From positions 1 through 64,000 of the forward strand of contig JAPYSB010000007.1 of the NCBI GenBank assembly GCA_029936675.1: a stretch of DNA of 64,000 bases. The letters run 5' to 3'. A model generated the notes under the pieces. It did no database searches. It had not been told where the DNA came from and was given only the letters and a program-made list of their open reading frames with translations. The stretch is from Dehalococcoidia bacterium (GTDB lineage Bacteria; Chloroflexota; Dehalococcoidia; Lucifugimonadales; UBA826). How positions within the stretch are numbered: the stretch's first letter is position 1; each line of letters opens with the position of its first letter. The translations under genes were made by a program, and so were the position numbers. Shown one piece after another: positions 54,224 to 63,149 of the stretch.

Positions 54224-54973
54224 ATGAAAAATCTCGACGGTAAAGTAGCCATCGTCACGGGTGCCGCGACAGGAATTGGTTACGGAATATCCAAACGTCT
54301 CGCCAACGACGGAGCAAACTTGGTAATGGTAGATTTGGACGCCAGTATGATGGAGCAATCAGCTAGTGAAATTGCGGCCAGAACACAGGAAGTAGAAATC
54401 TCCATTGGTGATGTTTCCGACCCTAAAACAGCTCAAGAAGCGGTCAATAAAGCAATTACTAAATGGGGAAAGATAGACATACTAATAAATAATGCCGGTA
54501 TAGGTGGGGTTAACGGAAATATTTGGGAATTAGACGTGGAGGAAATGGATAGAGTGTACCGAACTAATCTTCGAGGGGTCTTTTCCTTTTGTCACGAGGT
54601 AATCCCTCATATGTTAGAAAAAGATTACGGGAGAATTGTTAACATCGCCTCTATCGCTGGTAAGGAAGGAAATCCACGTATGGTTCCGTATTCGTCCACC
54701 AAAGCTGCGGTGATCGGCCTTACAAAATCTATAGGCAAGGAACTGGCAGGCACCGGAGTTTTAGCAAATTGTGTTACTCCTGCAGTGGTTCAAACTCGTA
54801 TATTAGAGGAATTCACTCCGGAGCAAGTTCAATATATGGTCGATAGAATACCTATTGGAAGAACTGGTGAAATATCCGAAATAGCTGCTTTGGTGGCTTG
54901 GCTGTCGTCTAATGAATGCTCTTTCAGTACAGGCGCCGTATTTGACATAAGCGGAGGCCGCGCCACTTACTAA
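54224..54973 (+). CDS. SDR family oxidoreductase (FabG-like)
   Basis: 249 residues: TGAATGIGYG near residue 13, NNAGIGG near 87, Ser in NIASIAG and YSSTKAAV (Tyr-x3-Lys) near 155-159, and a C-terminal SFSTGAVFDISGG typical of FabG-like SDRs. TAGGAG precedes the ATG. Likely a dehydrogenase of a sugar or hydroxyacid rather than the ACP reductase, given distance from other fab genes; this is inference. Confidence 0.88.
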   Translation: MKNLDGKVAIVTGAATGIGYGISKRLANDGANLVMVDLDASMMEQSASEIAARTQEVEISIGDVSDPKTAQEAVNKAITKWGKIDILINNAGIGGVNGNIWELDVEEMDRVYRTNLRGVFSFCHEVIPHMLEKDYGRIVNIASIAGKEGNPRMVPYSSTKAAVIGLTKSIGKELAGTGVLANCVTPAVVQTRILEEFTPEQVQYMVDRIPIGRTGEISEIAALVAWLSSNECSFSTGAVFDISGGRATY

Positions 54974-55025
54974 CCTTAATTTGAATAAAGCGGTTAGGGA
55001 AATATTGGAATTAGATAAGTTTCCC

Positions 55026-55469
55026 TTATATCTGAAAGGTGTTTACTCCTACTTCAGCACCAACTGAAACAACCCCGCCTTTCTCTACAAATGCCAAGAG
55101 ACCCCTTTTTCCGTCAATTTCTTCCTTCAAACCAGGTCGTATTTCATCCATGCGAGAGCAAGGTTCGCAAACTCCGGTGATTTCCAATACCACGTCGGCA
55201 CCTAAAGACACCCTATCCCCAGCGGAAATAGTTGATAAATCTAATCCTTCCAAAGTTACGTTTTCACGGACTTGACCAGGCTCAAGATCAAAATGGTTCA
55301 ATGTCTCTACATCCATGATCAATACCTGCCTTTTTGAACGCAGCCCATCGGAGCGCAAATGCCTGTCACCGTGCATACCGTGCCCGGTAACAAACTTAGC
55401 CTGAACAACCTCTTCCATCGGCTCACGGCTTCCCAAACATAATCGTAATGAAACTATTGAACCAGCCAT
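55026..55469 (-). CDS. MOSC domain protein
   Basis: Molybdenum-cofactor sulfurase C-terminal-like domain. GMHGDRHLRSDGLRSKRQVLIMD, QVRENVTLEGLDL, and the Cys-containing VCEPCSRMDEIRPGL near 110 are family features. The start at ATG 55469 (MAGSIVSLRL) has GGAGGT 9 bases upstream; the tracked start 9 codons earlier lacks a ribosome-binding site. Related stand-alone MOSC proteins are linked to sulfur transfer or N-hydroxylated compound metabolism. Role here unassigned. Confidence 0.85.
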   Translation of the reverse strand: MAGSIVSLRLCLGSREPMEEVVQAKFVTGHGMHGDRHLRSDGLRSKRQVLIMDVETLNHFDLEPGQVRENVTLEGLDLSTISAGDRVSLGADVVLEITGVCEPCSRMDEIRPGLKEEIDGKRGLLAFVEKGGVVSVGAEVGVNTFQI

Positions 55470-55609
55470 AATCAGTAACCTCCATGGGGCCTTCATGCTT
55501 CTGTCCCCATTCTACACCTTTTTAAAAAACGGTCCGTTGTATAATCGCCCTCACATCCAATAAATTAAAACCATAAGATAAATAGGCCAAACAAATTAAG
55601 GACAGTTAT

Positions 55610-56560
55610 ATGGATTCACAAGTAACAATTGGTAATGGTGCTTTTAAATATAACGTAGTCGATAATTGGGAACAGATGCCATCTGGCTACTCGTGGCCTG
55701 AAACGGCTGGTGTTGCTACGGACGAGAATGACAATGTATACGTTTTTAACCGCGGTGAGCATCCTATGATGGTATTTGATAAAGATGGAAAATTCCTAAA
55801 ATCATGGGGAGAAGGTGTATTCACGAGAGCGCATGGTGTAAGTAGAGGACCAGACAACACCTTATATTGCACCGATGATGGCGATCATACAGTTAGGCAA
55901 TGCACCCTTGACGGAAAGGTGTTAATGACAATAGGAAACCCCGGAAATCCTTCAGGATTATTCAGTGGAAAACCTTTCAATAGATGTACTCATACCGCAA
56001 CAGACCCAGAAACAGGTGACATTTTTGTGACAGATGGATACGGGAACTCTCGAATACATAAATATTCCCCTGACGGAAATCTCTTGCACTCATGGGGAGG
56101 GCCTGGAACTGGCGAAGGTGAATTTAACATCATACACAACATTGCAACAGACAAAAATGGGTATATTTACATCTGCGACAGAGAGAATCACAGGGTACAA
56201 GTTTTCGATAAGAGCGGAAATTTCGAAGCCGCTTGGTCAAATGTTCACAGGCCCTGTGCTATTTACATAGATGCGCAACAAAGAATTTATGTTGCCGAGT
56301 TAGGTTATGGAAACAATGTAAGTAAAAATGTACCGAACATAGGCCCCAGGGTGAGTGTTTTGGATCAATCCGGAAAAGTATTAGAACGAATTGGAGATAT
56401 GGGATATGGATTTGAAATCGGTCAATTCGCTGCGCCGCATGGCTTGTGCCTTGATTCCAGTTTGAGCATATATGTCGCAGAAGTAGCTAGAACAAATATG
56501 AGTCATTACACTACTCCTCCTGATGTTCTCAGAAGCTTCCAAAAACTAGTCAAAGCCTAG
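55610..56560 (+). CDS. NHL-repeat beta-propeller protein, second paralogue
   Basis: 316 residues with NHL blades GVATDENDNVYVFNRGEHPM, GVSRGPDNTLYCTDDGDHTV, GDIFVTDGYGNSRIHKYSPD, NGYIYICDRENHRVQVFD, PHGLCLDSSLSIYVAEV. It shares blade order and several exact runs (VTDGYGN/VSDGYGN, CDRENHR) with the protein at 32.6 kb, so they are paralogues. No signal peptide seen. It precedes a DUF3500 gene by 82 bases on the same strand. Confidence 0.85.
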   Translation: MDSQVTIGNGAFKYNVVDNWEQMPSGYSWPETAGVATDENDNVYVFNRGEHPMMVFDKDGKFLKSWGEGVFTRAHGVSRGPDNTLYCTDDGDHTVRQCTLDGKVLMTIGNPGNPSGLFSGKPFNRCTHTATDPETGDIFVTDGYGNSRIHKYSPDGNLLHSWGGPGTGEGEFNIIHNIATDKNGYIYICDRENHRVQVFDKSGNFEAAWSNVHRPCAIYIDAQQRIYVAELGYGNNVSKNVPNIGPRVSVLDQSGKVLERIGDMGYGFEIGQFAAPHGLCLDSSLSIYVAEVARTNMSHYTTPPDVLRSFQKLVKA

Positions 56561-56642
56561 TAACTGCCCATAGTAGATGCTAATCTACCTCGAACAATCA
56601 ATCCGAAAGAACCATTAACCAATCGAACGAAGGAGGCTGGAA

Positions 56643-57629
56643 ATGGCAGCAACTAAAGCACACAGTAAGTTGGTCCAACAAATGACCGAAGCTGGTTCCA
56701 AATTTTTAGAAAGCCTTTCGCCAGACCAAAAAAACAAAGCTTGTTTCGAATATTTGGATGGAGAAAGAATATTTTGGTACTACCCCCCTATGAACCGTCA
56801 CGGCTTAGCCTTGAGGGACATGGAATCCAACCAAAGGGATTTAGCCTTTAAGTTGATGTCAACTGGTCTGACTAACAAATCATATGAGCAAGCTAAACAA
56901 ATAATTGCTCTTGAAGACGTATTGGGACCTCTTGAGAAAGAGAGCGGTGTGAAATCATTCAAAAGAGATCCTGAATTGTATTATTTCACTATATTTGGAA
57001 CACCTGGTGGAGATGGCCCCTGGGCCTGGAGGGCAGAAGGACATCACGTTTCGCTACATTTCAGCGTCTGGAAAGGTGAAATCATATCTATGACGCCTTT
57101 TTTCTTTGGTGCTAACCCTGCCGAGGTCAGACAAGGACCCAAAAATGGTCTGCGAATCCTGAGCCATCGGGAAGATATTGCGTTCGACTTAATGAATAAC
57201 TTTGATGAAGGGCAGAAAAAGAAGGCGATAATTTATGGAGCCGCACCCTACGACATAATTACATACAACAGCTCCAAAGTTTCCTTACCTGCTCAGGAAG
57301 GCCTATCGATCTCAAAAATGACAGGAACGCAACGAGAAATTATCGAGTCTTTAATATCGGAATACATCAATCAAGTGCCCGAAGAATTGGCACAGAAAAA
57401 ATTTGACGACCTTGAAAAATATGGGTTGGGAAATGTTCATTTTGCCTGGGGTGGTGCTACTGATGCTAGCGGTGAACACTACTACAGAATTCACGGAGGA
57501 AATTTCGTGGTGGAATTCGACAACAGACAAAACAGTGCGAACCATATACATTCTGTATGGCGAGATGTAGACAACGATTTCGCCGAAGATGTCATGAGGC
57601 AGCACCTGCTGGCCTACCACGTACTCTAG
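56643..57629 (+). CDS. DUF3500 family protein
   Basis: 328 residues matching DUF3500: FWYYPPMNRHGLALRDM near 48, TIFGTPGGDGPWAWRAEGHHVSLHF near 115, FFFGANPAEVRQGP, and C-terminal VHFAWGGATD ... YYRIHGGNFVVEFDN with HIHSVWRD. Recurrent His/Asp/Glu suggest metal binding, but no activity is known. GGAGG lies 8 bases before the ATG. Probably co-transcribed with the NHL protein. Confidence 0.85.
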   Translation: MAATKAHSKLVQQMTEAGSKFLESLSPDQKNKACFEYLDGERIFWYYPPMNRHGLALRDMESNQRDLAFKLMSTGLTNKSYEQAKQIIALEDVLGPLEKESGVKSFKRDPELYYFTIFGTPGGDGPWAWRAEGHHVSLHFSVWKGEIISMTPFFFGANPAEVRQGPKNGLRILSHREDIAFDLMNNFDEGQKKKAIIYGAAPYDIITYNSSKVSLPAQEGLSISKMTGTQREIIESLISEYINQVPEELAQKKFDDLEKYGLGNVHFAWGGATDASGEHYYRIHGGNFVVEFDNRQNSANHIHSVWRDVDNDFAEDVMRQHLLAYHVL

Positions 57630-57634
57630 GATCA

Positions 57635-57677
57635 TTTTTTTAAGAGGGAGGAAATGGATTTCTCCCTCTTAAAAAAA
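57635..57677. terminator. Bidirectional terminator between DUF3500 and dnaK
   Basis: TTTTTTTAAGAGGGAG and its exact inverse CTCCCTCTTAAAAAAA flank an 11-base loop, giving a stem with T-tracts on both strands. It ends both convergent transcription units. Confidence 0.9.
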
Positions 57678-57679
57678 TA

Positions 57680-59575
57680 TTAAACCTCTCTAAATTCACC
57701 TTCGACGGTATTCTCTGGATCATCCTGTGAAGGAGTTTCTTCCTCCGGCGGCGCTCCAGCTGCCTCACCGGTTTTGCTGTACACTTCCTGACCTATCTTT
57801 TGAAGAGTTTCCTGAAGTTGCTGAAGGGCCGATTCAATAGTGGCATTGTCTTCCCCCTCCAAAGCAGCCTTCAAATCAGATATTTTTTGCTCCACCTCAT
57901 CTTTAAGTGAAGCATCAACATGCTCCTCATTTTCTTTAACCAATGTCTCTGCTGCGAATACAGCCGATTGAGCCGTATTTCGAATTTCAACCATCTCACG
58001 TTTTTGCCGATCTTCTTCTGCATGTTGCTCAGCTTCATCAATCATTTGGTCTATTTCATCTTGAGATAATCCTGAACTGGCAGTTATTGTGATTCTTTGT
58101 TCTTTACCTGTACCTTTATCAGTGGCTGAAACATTTAGAATTCCATTGGCATCTATATCAAATGTGACCTCCACCTGAGGAACGCCTCTCGGGGCTGGTA
58201 AAATACCATCGAGATTAAATCTTCCGATGGTCTTATTCTCAACTGCCATTGACCTTTCACCTTGCAATACGTGTACCTCAACAGAAGGCTGGTTATCAGA
58301 GGCAGTTGTGAAAGTTTCACTTTTTGAAGTGGGTATAGTCGTATTTCTCTGTATCAACGGTGTAGTTACACCTCCTAAGGTTTCTATACCCAAAGTCAGC
58401 GGAGTTACATCTAACAGCAAAATATCCTTAACATCACCTTGCAAGACACCAGCCTGCACAGCAGCACCGATCGCCACGACTTCATCTGGATTTACTCCTT
58501 GATGAACCTGTTTACCGAAGAAATCTTCTACTGCCTTTTGTACAACCGGCATCCGAGTCATACCGCCCACCAGGATAATCTCATCAATTTCAGATGAACT
58601 AACTTCAGCATCAGTCATAGCCTTCCTACAAGGCTCTATTGTTTGTTGGACTAAATCATTCACTAATTGCTCTAATGTTGACCTTTCCATTGTCTCAACT
58701 AAATGTTTCGGGCCAGAGGCATCTGCTGTAATAAACGGTAAATTGATTTCTGTCTGCATTAAGGTAGAAAGTTCGATTTTTGCCCTCTCTGCTGACTCTC
58801 TAAGTCTTTGTAGGGCCATTCGATCACTCTTCAAATCAATCCCTTGGTCTTGTTTGAACTTATCGCAGATCCAATCAATAATAAGTTGATCAAAATCATC
58901 CCCTCCCAAATGAGTGTCTCCGTTGGTTGCTTTAACCTCAAAAACCCCATCCCCCATCTGAAGAACCGTAATATCAAAGGTGCCACCCCCCAGGTCATAT
59001 ACTGCTATAGTCTGGTCGCTTTCATTATCTAAACCGTATGCAAGTGCTGCCGCTGTCGGTTCATTAATGATTCTCATTACCTCTAGGCCTGCGATTTTTC
59101 CAGCATCCCTCGTAGCATTCCTTTGACTATCATCGAAATATGCCGGCACAGTAATCACCGCTTGGGTAATTTCTTCACCTAGTTTGGATTCTGCATCCTG
59201 TTTCAGCTTCTGAAGAACCATAGCAGCAACTTCTGGAGGAGCGTAGTTCTTATCTCCCATAGAAACATGAGCATCACCATTTGCGTGTTCAACCACCGAG
59301 AAGGGAATTAACTCCTTATTCCTAGAGACAGAATCATCCCCATATTTCATTCCCATGAAGCGTTTTACTGAAAAAACCGTATTATCGGGATTTGTAACCG
59401 CCTGCCTCTTAGCTGTTGTTCCAACATATCTTTCATTAGATCTAGGATTAATACCTACCACTGATGGGGTTGTCCGATTACCTTCAGCATTTTCAATCAC
59501 CCGAGGTTCACCACCTTCTATAATTGACATACATGAATTGGTAGTCCCTAAATCAATACCGAGAATTTTCGGCAT
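57680..59575 (-). CDS. dnaK: Chaperone DnaK (Hsp70)
   Basis: 631 residues: ATPase domain with [37 protein letters not shown] and LVGGMTRMP, linker [14 protein letters not shown], substrate-binding domain, and a helical lid ending in the disordered Glu/Asp/Pro-rich tail [17 protein letters not shown]. The start overlaps the grpE stop by one base (TAATG), so they are translationally coupled. Last gene of hspR-grpE-dnaK, closed by a strong terminator; dnaJ is not adjacent. Confidence 0.98.
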   Translation of the reverse strand: MPKILGIDLGTTNSCMSIIEGGEPRVIENAEGNRTTPSVVGINPRSNERYVGTTAKRQAVTNPDNTVFSVKRFMGMKYGDDSVSRNKELIPFSVVEHANGDAHVSMGDKNYAPPEVAAMVLQKLKQDAESKLGEEITQAVITVPAYFDDSQRNATRDAGKIAGLEVMRIINEPTAAALAYGLDNESDQTIAVYDLGGGTFDITVLQMGDGVFEVKATNGDTHLGGDDFDQLIIDWICDKFKQDQGIDLKSDRMALQRLRESAERAKIELSTLMQTEINLPFITADASGPKHLVETMERSTLEQLVNDLVQQTIEPCRKAMTDAEVSSSEIDEIILVGGMTRMPVVQKAVEDFFGKQVHQGVNPDEVVAIGAAVQAGVLQGDVKDILLLDVTPLTLGIETLGGVTTPLIQRNTTIPTSKSETFTTASDNQPSVEVHVLQGERSMAVENKTIGRFNLDGILPAPRGVPQVEVTFDIDANGILNVSATDKGTGKEQRITITASSGLSQDEIDQMIDEAEQHAEEDRQKREMVEIRNTAQSAVFAAETLVKENEEHVDASLKDEVEQKISDLKAALEGEDNATIESALQQLQETLQKIGQEVYSKTGEAAGAPPEEETPSQDDPENTVEGEFREV

Positions 59576-60165
59576 TACTTGTCCTCCTGTTTACTTAATT
59601 CGTCTTTTTGATTTTCTTGCTCAGTAAATTTTGAAACGATTACTCTTGCAGGCCTGATGATCCTTTCATTTAGTCGATATCCTTGCTGAATCACATTAAG
59701 TATCAACCCATCTTCAATATCAGAATTTTCTTCATACAAAAGGGCCTCATGTTCTCGAGGGTCAAAAGATTTACCCAGAGATTCGATCTGACTCACCCCT
59801 TCCAATTCCAGTGCTTTCTCCAAATTCCGTAGTACCAATTCGACTCCCTCTGTCCATTCAATTTGGGCCTCCTCAGGGACATTTTCAATAGCCCTTTCTA
59901 AGTCATCAACTATAGAAATAAATCTTGAAATCACTCCGAATTGAACTGCCCTTTTGGCCTCTTCCATTTCCTGGTTAGCCCGATTTCTATAGTTAACTAA
60001 ATCAGCTTGTGCCCGTTGGGCGATCAATTTGTAATGGTCTATTTCTTCGCTTAAATCAACTGGTGTTTCCGGTGCATCTGTCGAATCTTTTTCACTCCCA
60101 AGGTTATTCGACTCTTGATCGTCTGACTCTGGGGTTGGATCTCCGGATATTTCTTTTTCTTCCAA
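59575..60165 (-). CDS. grpE: Nucleotide exchange factor GrpE
   Basis: 196 residues: an acidic disordered N-terminus, a long coiled coil (about 40-100), and the four-helix/beta-wing part with [27 protein letters not shown] and [22 protein letters not shown]. Full length. It lies 30 bases after hspR and overlaps dnaK. Confidence 0.96.
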   Translation of the reverse strand: MEEKEISGDPTPESDDQESNNLGSEKDSTDAPETPVDLSEEIDHYKLIAQRAQADLVNYRNRANQEMEEAKRAVQFGVISRFISIVDDLERAIENVPEEAQIEWTEGVELVLRNLEKALELEGVSQIESLGKSFDPREHEALLYEENSDIEDGLILNVIQQGYRLNERIIRPARVIVSKFTEQENQKDELSKQEDK

Positions 60166-60195
60166 ATATTCTCTCCATGAGATAAAAATACAAAT

Positions 60196-60675
60196 TTAAG
60201 AAGGCCTAGTCTTTAATATCTTGAACATTTCATTCAGACAATTTTCCAAATATTTTTTCAATTCACCCTTTTCAGCCTGATCCAAACCCGATTTCATTTT
60301 CAGCATCTGGTTAAACATACCTAGTGAAAGCTCTACGCCTGCTAAATTCAGACCTATGTCACCTACTAAATGTTTGATAAGTCTCAGCCTGACTATATCT
60401 TCCTCAGAATATAATCTGAGCATCCCAACAGTTCTTGAGGGCCTTACCAACCCCGACCTTTCGTATTTACGCAAGGTCTGTGGATGCATTTCTAACAGCC
60501 GTGCAGCCACACTAATAACATAGAGTCCATCCGGTGAGGCATAGGCACTTTCATTGCTTCTCGTTCGTGGCCTACCCGGCCCTGACCTAGGAGTACCTTG
60601 GCTCACAGAAACCCCAAGTCGAATCACGCGCTGGTTCGAAGCAGGACCTTGTCTTCCAGAGTCTCTATGTGGCAT
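60196..60675 (-). CDS. hspR: MerR-family heat-shock repressor HspR
   Basis: 159 residues. After a basic 50-residue N-terminal extension comes the MerR winged helix: YVISVAARLLEMHPQTLRKYERSGLVRPSRT then MLRLYSEEDIVRLRLIKHLV, the HspR pattern. The remainder is a short helical dimerisation region. First in the operon with grpE and dnaK, opposite to the more usual placement at the end (dnaK-grpE-dnaJ-hspR). It binds HAIR inverted repeats in characterised systems, and a HAIR-like site lies on its own promoter, implying autoregulation. Confidence 0.88.
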   Translation of the reverse strand: MPHRDSGRQGPASNQRVIRLGVSVSQGTPRSGPGRPRTRSNESAYASPDGLYVISVAARLLEMHPQTLRKYERSGLVRPSRTVGMLRLYSEEDIVRLRLIKHLVGDIGLNLAGVELSLGMFNQMLKMKSGLDQAEKGELKKYLENCLNEMFKILKTRPS

Positions 60676-60733
60676 AAAATATTTCTATACTCCGATTGGA
60701 TGTATACTGAAACTTAGGTTTTTAATTGAATAA

Positions 60734-60766
60734 ATGTTATAAGTTGATCCGTTTCGTGTCAACTTA
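60734..60766 (-). promoter_or_regulatory. hspR operon promoter embedded in a HAIR-like operator
   Basis: Minus-strand promoter TTGACA (60762-60757), 17-base spacer, TAACAT (60739-60734). A perfect 8-bp inverted repeat TAAGTTGA-N11-TCAACTTA (60740-60766) covers the -35 and spacer. The TTGA-N11-TCAA core and spacing equal those in CTTGAGT-N7-ACTCAAG, the HspR operator consensus. The clpC site at 14778 shares the GTTGACACGA half. Confidence 0.72.
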
Positions 60767-60838
60767 CATTATATCGATCATTAACTACATTCCAACCAAT
60801 ATTCTAATGTCAGCGAGCACACTTATGAGAAAACGGTT

Positions 60839-61480
60839 ATGACACCTGATTTAGTTATTTTTGACTGTGATGGTGTACTTGTTGATAGTGAAATCATATC
60901 TAACTCAGTGCTTTCCGAGTCATTGGAAACGATTGGGCTAAATATCACACCAGAGGTATGTATCGATTTATTCCTTGGAAAATCCTGGGATTATTGTTTT
61001 AGTGTGATAAAAAAGCGCTTGGGAACAGAACCTCCTCATAATTTTCATGAAACTTACATGGAAAAACTGTTAGCCCAGTTTGAAAAAAACTTGAAACCGG
61101 TCGAAGATATACATTTCGCCTTGGAAAACATACCTTACCCAAAATGTGTGGCATCCAACGGGCCACACCTAAAAATAAGTAAAACCTTATCTATCACAGG
61201 TTTACTGGAGAGATTTGGTGAGCACGTATACAGTGGAGATGATGTGAAATCCGGAAAACCAGCCCCAGACCTTTTTCTACACGCAGCAGTGAAAATGAGT
61301 GCTACTCCCTCAAATACTTTGGTGATAGAAGACTCAACAGCTGGTGTAGAGGCGGCCTATAGTGCTGGGATGACTCCGCTAGCATTCTGCTCAAAAAAAA
61401 CTAACCCAGCATTTGGACAATCGAAAACCATAGTTTTCCGTAGCATGAGAGAATTGCCCGATCTGATAAATAGGTTGTAA
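60839..61480 (+). CDS. HAD hydrolase, beta-phosphoglucomutase-like
   Basis: 213 residues: motif I FDCDGVLVDSE at 8-18, cap domain, motif II VASNGPH (Ser/Asn form), Lys in KSGKPAPDLFL and motif IV VIEDSTAGVEAA. Subfamily I cap as in phosphoglucomutase or phosphoglycolate phosphatase-like sugar phosphatases. Divergent from hspR and 19 bases upstream of the DUF6282 gene. Substrate unknown. Confidence 0.88.
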   Translation: MTPDLVIFDCDGVLVDSEIISNSVLSESLETIGLNITPEVCIDLFLGKSWDYCFSVIKKRLGTEPPHNFHETYMEKLLAQFEKNLKPVEDIHFALENIPYPKCVASNGPHLKISKTLSITGLLERFGEHVYSGDDVKSGKPAPDLFLHAAVKMSATPSNTLVIEDSTAGVEAAYSAGMTPLAFCSKKTNPAFGQSKTIVFRSMRELPDLINRL

Positions 61481-61499
61481 TCAGCAATCGGAGGAAGTT

Positions 61500-62321
61500 G
61501 TGAACGACGAAATTGAATCTCTATTGAAAGGGTCTATTGATCTTAACGTATACGCTGCCCCTGACGTCCCCAAAAGGCGAATGGATGCCTTGGAAACGGC
61601 GAGAGCAGCCTACGAAGCTGGAATGGGCGGGTTCGTATTAAAATCACACAATTACCTCACATACCCTATGACCTACGCTTTATCTCAAATGTATCCAGGG
61701 CTAGGAATATACGGATCAATTTCATTAAATTCACCTGTAGGAGGAATTAATCCAGAAGCGGTGGAAACAGCGGCTCGATTGGGTACAAAAGTTGTCTTTA
61801 TGCCTACTATTTCAGCCAGGTTTCACCTATCAAAAACCAGCTCTGGGAAAAGTCTATATATATTAGACGAATCAGGGAAGCTCACTGATGACACTCTTGA
61901 CGTAATTGATATCGTTCAGGCAAACGATATGGTCTTGGCCTCAGGATATATTTCACCATTAGAGACGATGAAATTATTTGGCGCCGCCAAAAATCATGGC
62001 GTAAAAAAAATGATCGCAACTCATCCTGAAGAACTCCTTGAAGACCAATTGAAAGATTTGACCACCCTAGGAGTCTACATGGAATACAGCTTCCTTTCAT
62101 GTATGCCTTTAACAGCAAAAATAAGTCCTGTGGATTTGTCAGCGCAGATACTCAAAGCTGGCATTGAAAGATCCGTAGTAACAACTGCTTTTGGGCAGCC
62201 AGTAAACCCTCCACCATCTGAAGGCATGAGAATGGCCATAGCCGCCTTGCTGGATTCAGGAATGTCACCGGAGAATATTTCTAGCTTAGTAAAAGATAAC
62301 CCTAGCGAGTTATTGAGCTAG
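61500..62321 (+). CDS. DUF6282 family (PHP/amidohydrolase-like) protein
   Basis: 273 residues with a TIM-barrel hydrolase feel: LKGSIDLNVYAAPDV at the N-terminus, AGMGGFVLKSHNYLTYP, MIATHPEE and a long helical C-terminus ending VKDNPSELL. Related entries carry HxH metal motifs near the start; here the equivalent reads DLNVYAAPD, without that HxH, so activity may differ. GTG start with GGAGG upstream. Probably co-transcribed with the HAD gene. Confidence 0.7.
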   Translation: MNDEIESLLKGSIDLNVYAAPDVPKRRMDALETARAAYEAGMGGFVLKSHNYLTYPMTYALSQMYPGLGIYGSISLNSPVGGINPEAVETAARLGTKVVFMPTISARFHLSKTSSGKSLYILDESGKLTDDTLDVIDIVQANDMVLASGYISPLETMKLFGAAKNHGVKKMIATHPEELLEDQLKDLTTLGVYMEYSFLSCMPLTAKISPVDLSAQILKAGIERSVVTTAFGQPVNPPPSEGMRMAIAALLDSGMSPENISSLVKDNPSELLS

Positions 62322-62363
62322 TTAAGAAATCTCCGCTCCTAATAATGAGACCTGAACCTCGTT

Positions 62364-62777
62364 TTACCTATCATCTTTATTCTGATTTTGTCTTGCTATA
62401 TTGAATACTGAAAAAGCTAGCAACAACCAACCAAATATAAATAGTAAAGCCCCGAAAGGAGCTACAGCACCGAGCCAATTAAAGGAGCTCAGACTTATCG
62501 TGTACAAGCTACCGCAAAATATGACCGTCCCCGCCAAAACCAACCACGGTATATAAAAAAAAAGCCTGTTGAATTCAAATTTGAAATTCAATATTATCCC
62601 GATAAGAATCAAAGTCACTGAGTGAAACATCTGGAATCTGACGGAAGTTTCATAAGTATCTTTAGAATCCATATCCATGACAGGATCGAGCCAATGAGCT
62701 CCCAGTGCTCCAACCAAAACGGACAAGAAAGCTAATATTGAACCCACACCTATCCAATAACTAGCAATAGTTTTCAA
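62364..62777 (-). CDS. DUF423 family membrane protein
   Basis: 137 residues with four predicted transmembrane helices. LVGALGAHWL near 22, FQMFHSVTLILIG near 48, IFCGSLYTISL and the last helix match DUF423 (YgdD-like). Function unknown. The ATG lies 3 bases after the stop of the upstream small gene, so the two form a unit. Confidence 0.88.
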   Translation of the reverse strand: MKTIASYWIGVGSILAFLSVLVGALGAHWLDPVMDMDSKDTYETSVRFQMFHSVTLILIGIILNFKFEFNRLFFYIPWLVLAGTVIFCGSLYTISLSSFNWLGAVAPFGALLFIFGWLLLAFSVFNIARQNQNKDDR

Positions 62778-62780
62778 ATA

Positions 62781-62969
62781 TCAACCTTGGTCAATGACAT
62801 CAGTAAGTTCTCTATGGGAAATATCTGTCAATTCTTTCAATTGATTGGCTAATCTTATCCGTTCTTCCAATAGCCAGTTGAACTGAGCATCGCATCCAGC
62901 AATTGGGCCGGGATAATATCTTATTTCTTCATTTAATTCTTTTAATTTATTCTTGCGATCCGATTCCAA
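62781..62969 (-). CDS. Small hypothetical protein
   Basis: 62 residues, TTG start with GAGG 7 bases upstream. Highly charged helical sequence (KNKLKELNEEIRYY, LLEERIRLANQLKEL) likely to form a coiled coil; single Cys. Its stop is 3 bases before the DUF423 gene. No family recognised. Confidence 0.6.
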   Translation of the reverse strand: MESDRKNKLKELNEEIRYYPGPIAGCDAQFNWLLEERIRLANQLKELTDISHRELTDVIDQG

Positions 62970-63074
62970 TTTATTACCTCGGCCATCCAGATAATTGCTC
63001 AGGCAGCATGATAGCAGGAAGAAACTTGATCTTTACACCTTCCTGTTCAAAAAGCCTTTGGGGATAAATTAATT

Positions 63075-63104
63075 TTGTATTGTAAGGATACACGAGGGTA
63101 CAAT
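63075..63104 (+). promoter_or_regulatory. Possible promoter of the terminal MDR gene
   Basis: TTGTAT (63075-63080), 18-base spacer, TACAAT (63099-63104). It would give a leader of about 40 bases before the ATG at 63150. Confidence 0.42.
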
Positions 63105-63149
63105 TCCAAACATCTACCAAAAGACATTTTTTTATACACGGAGTTACGG

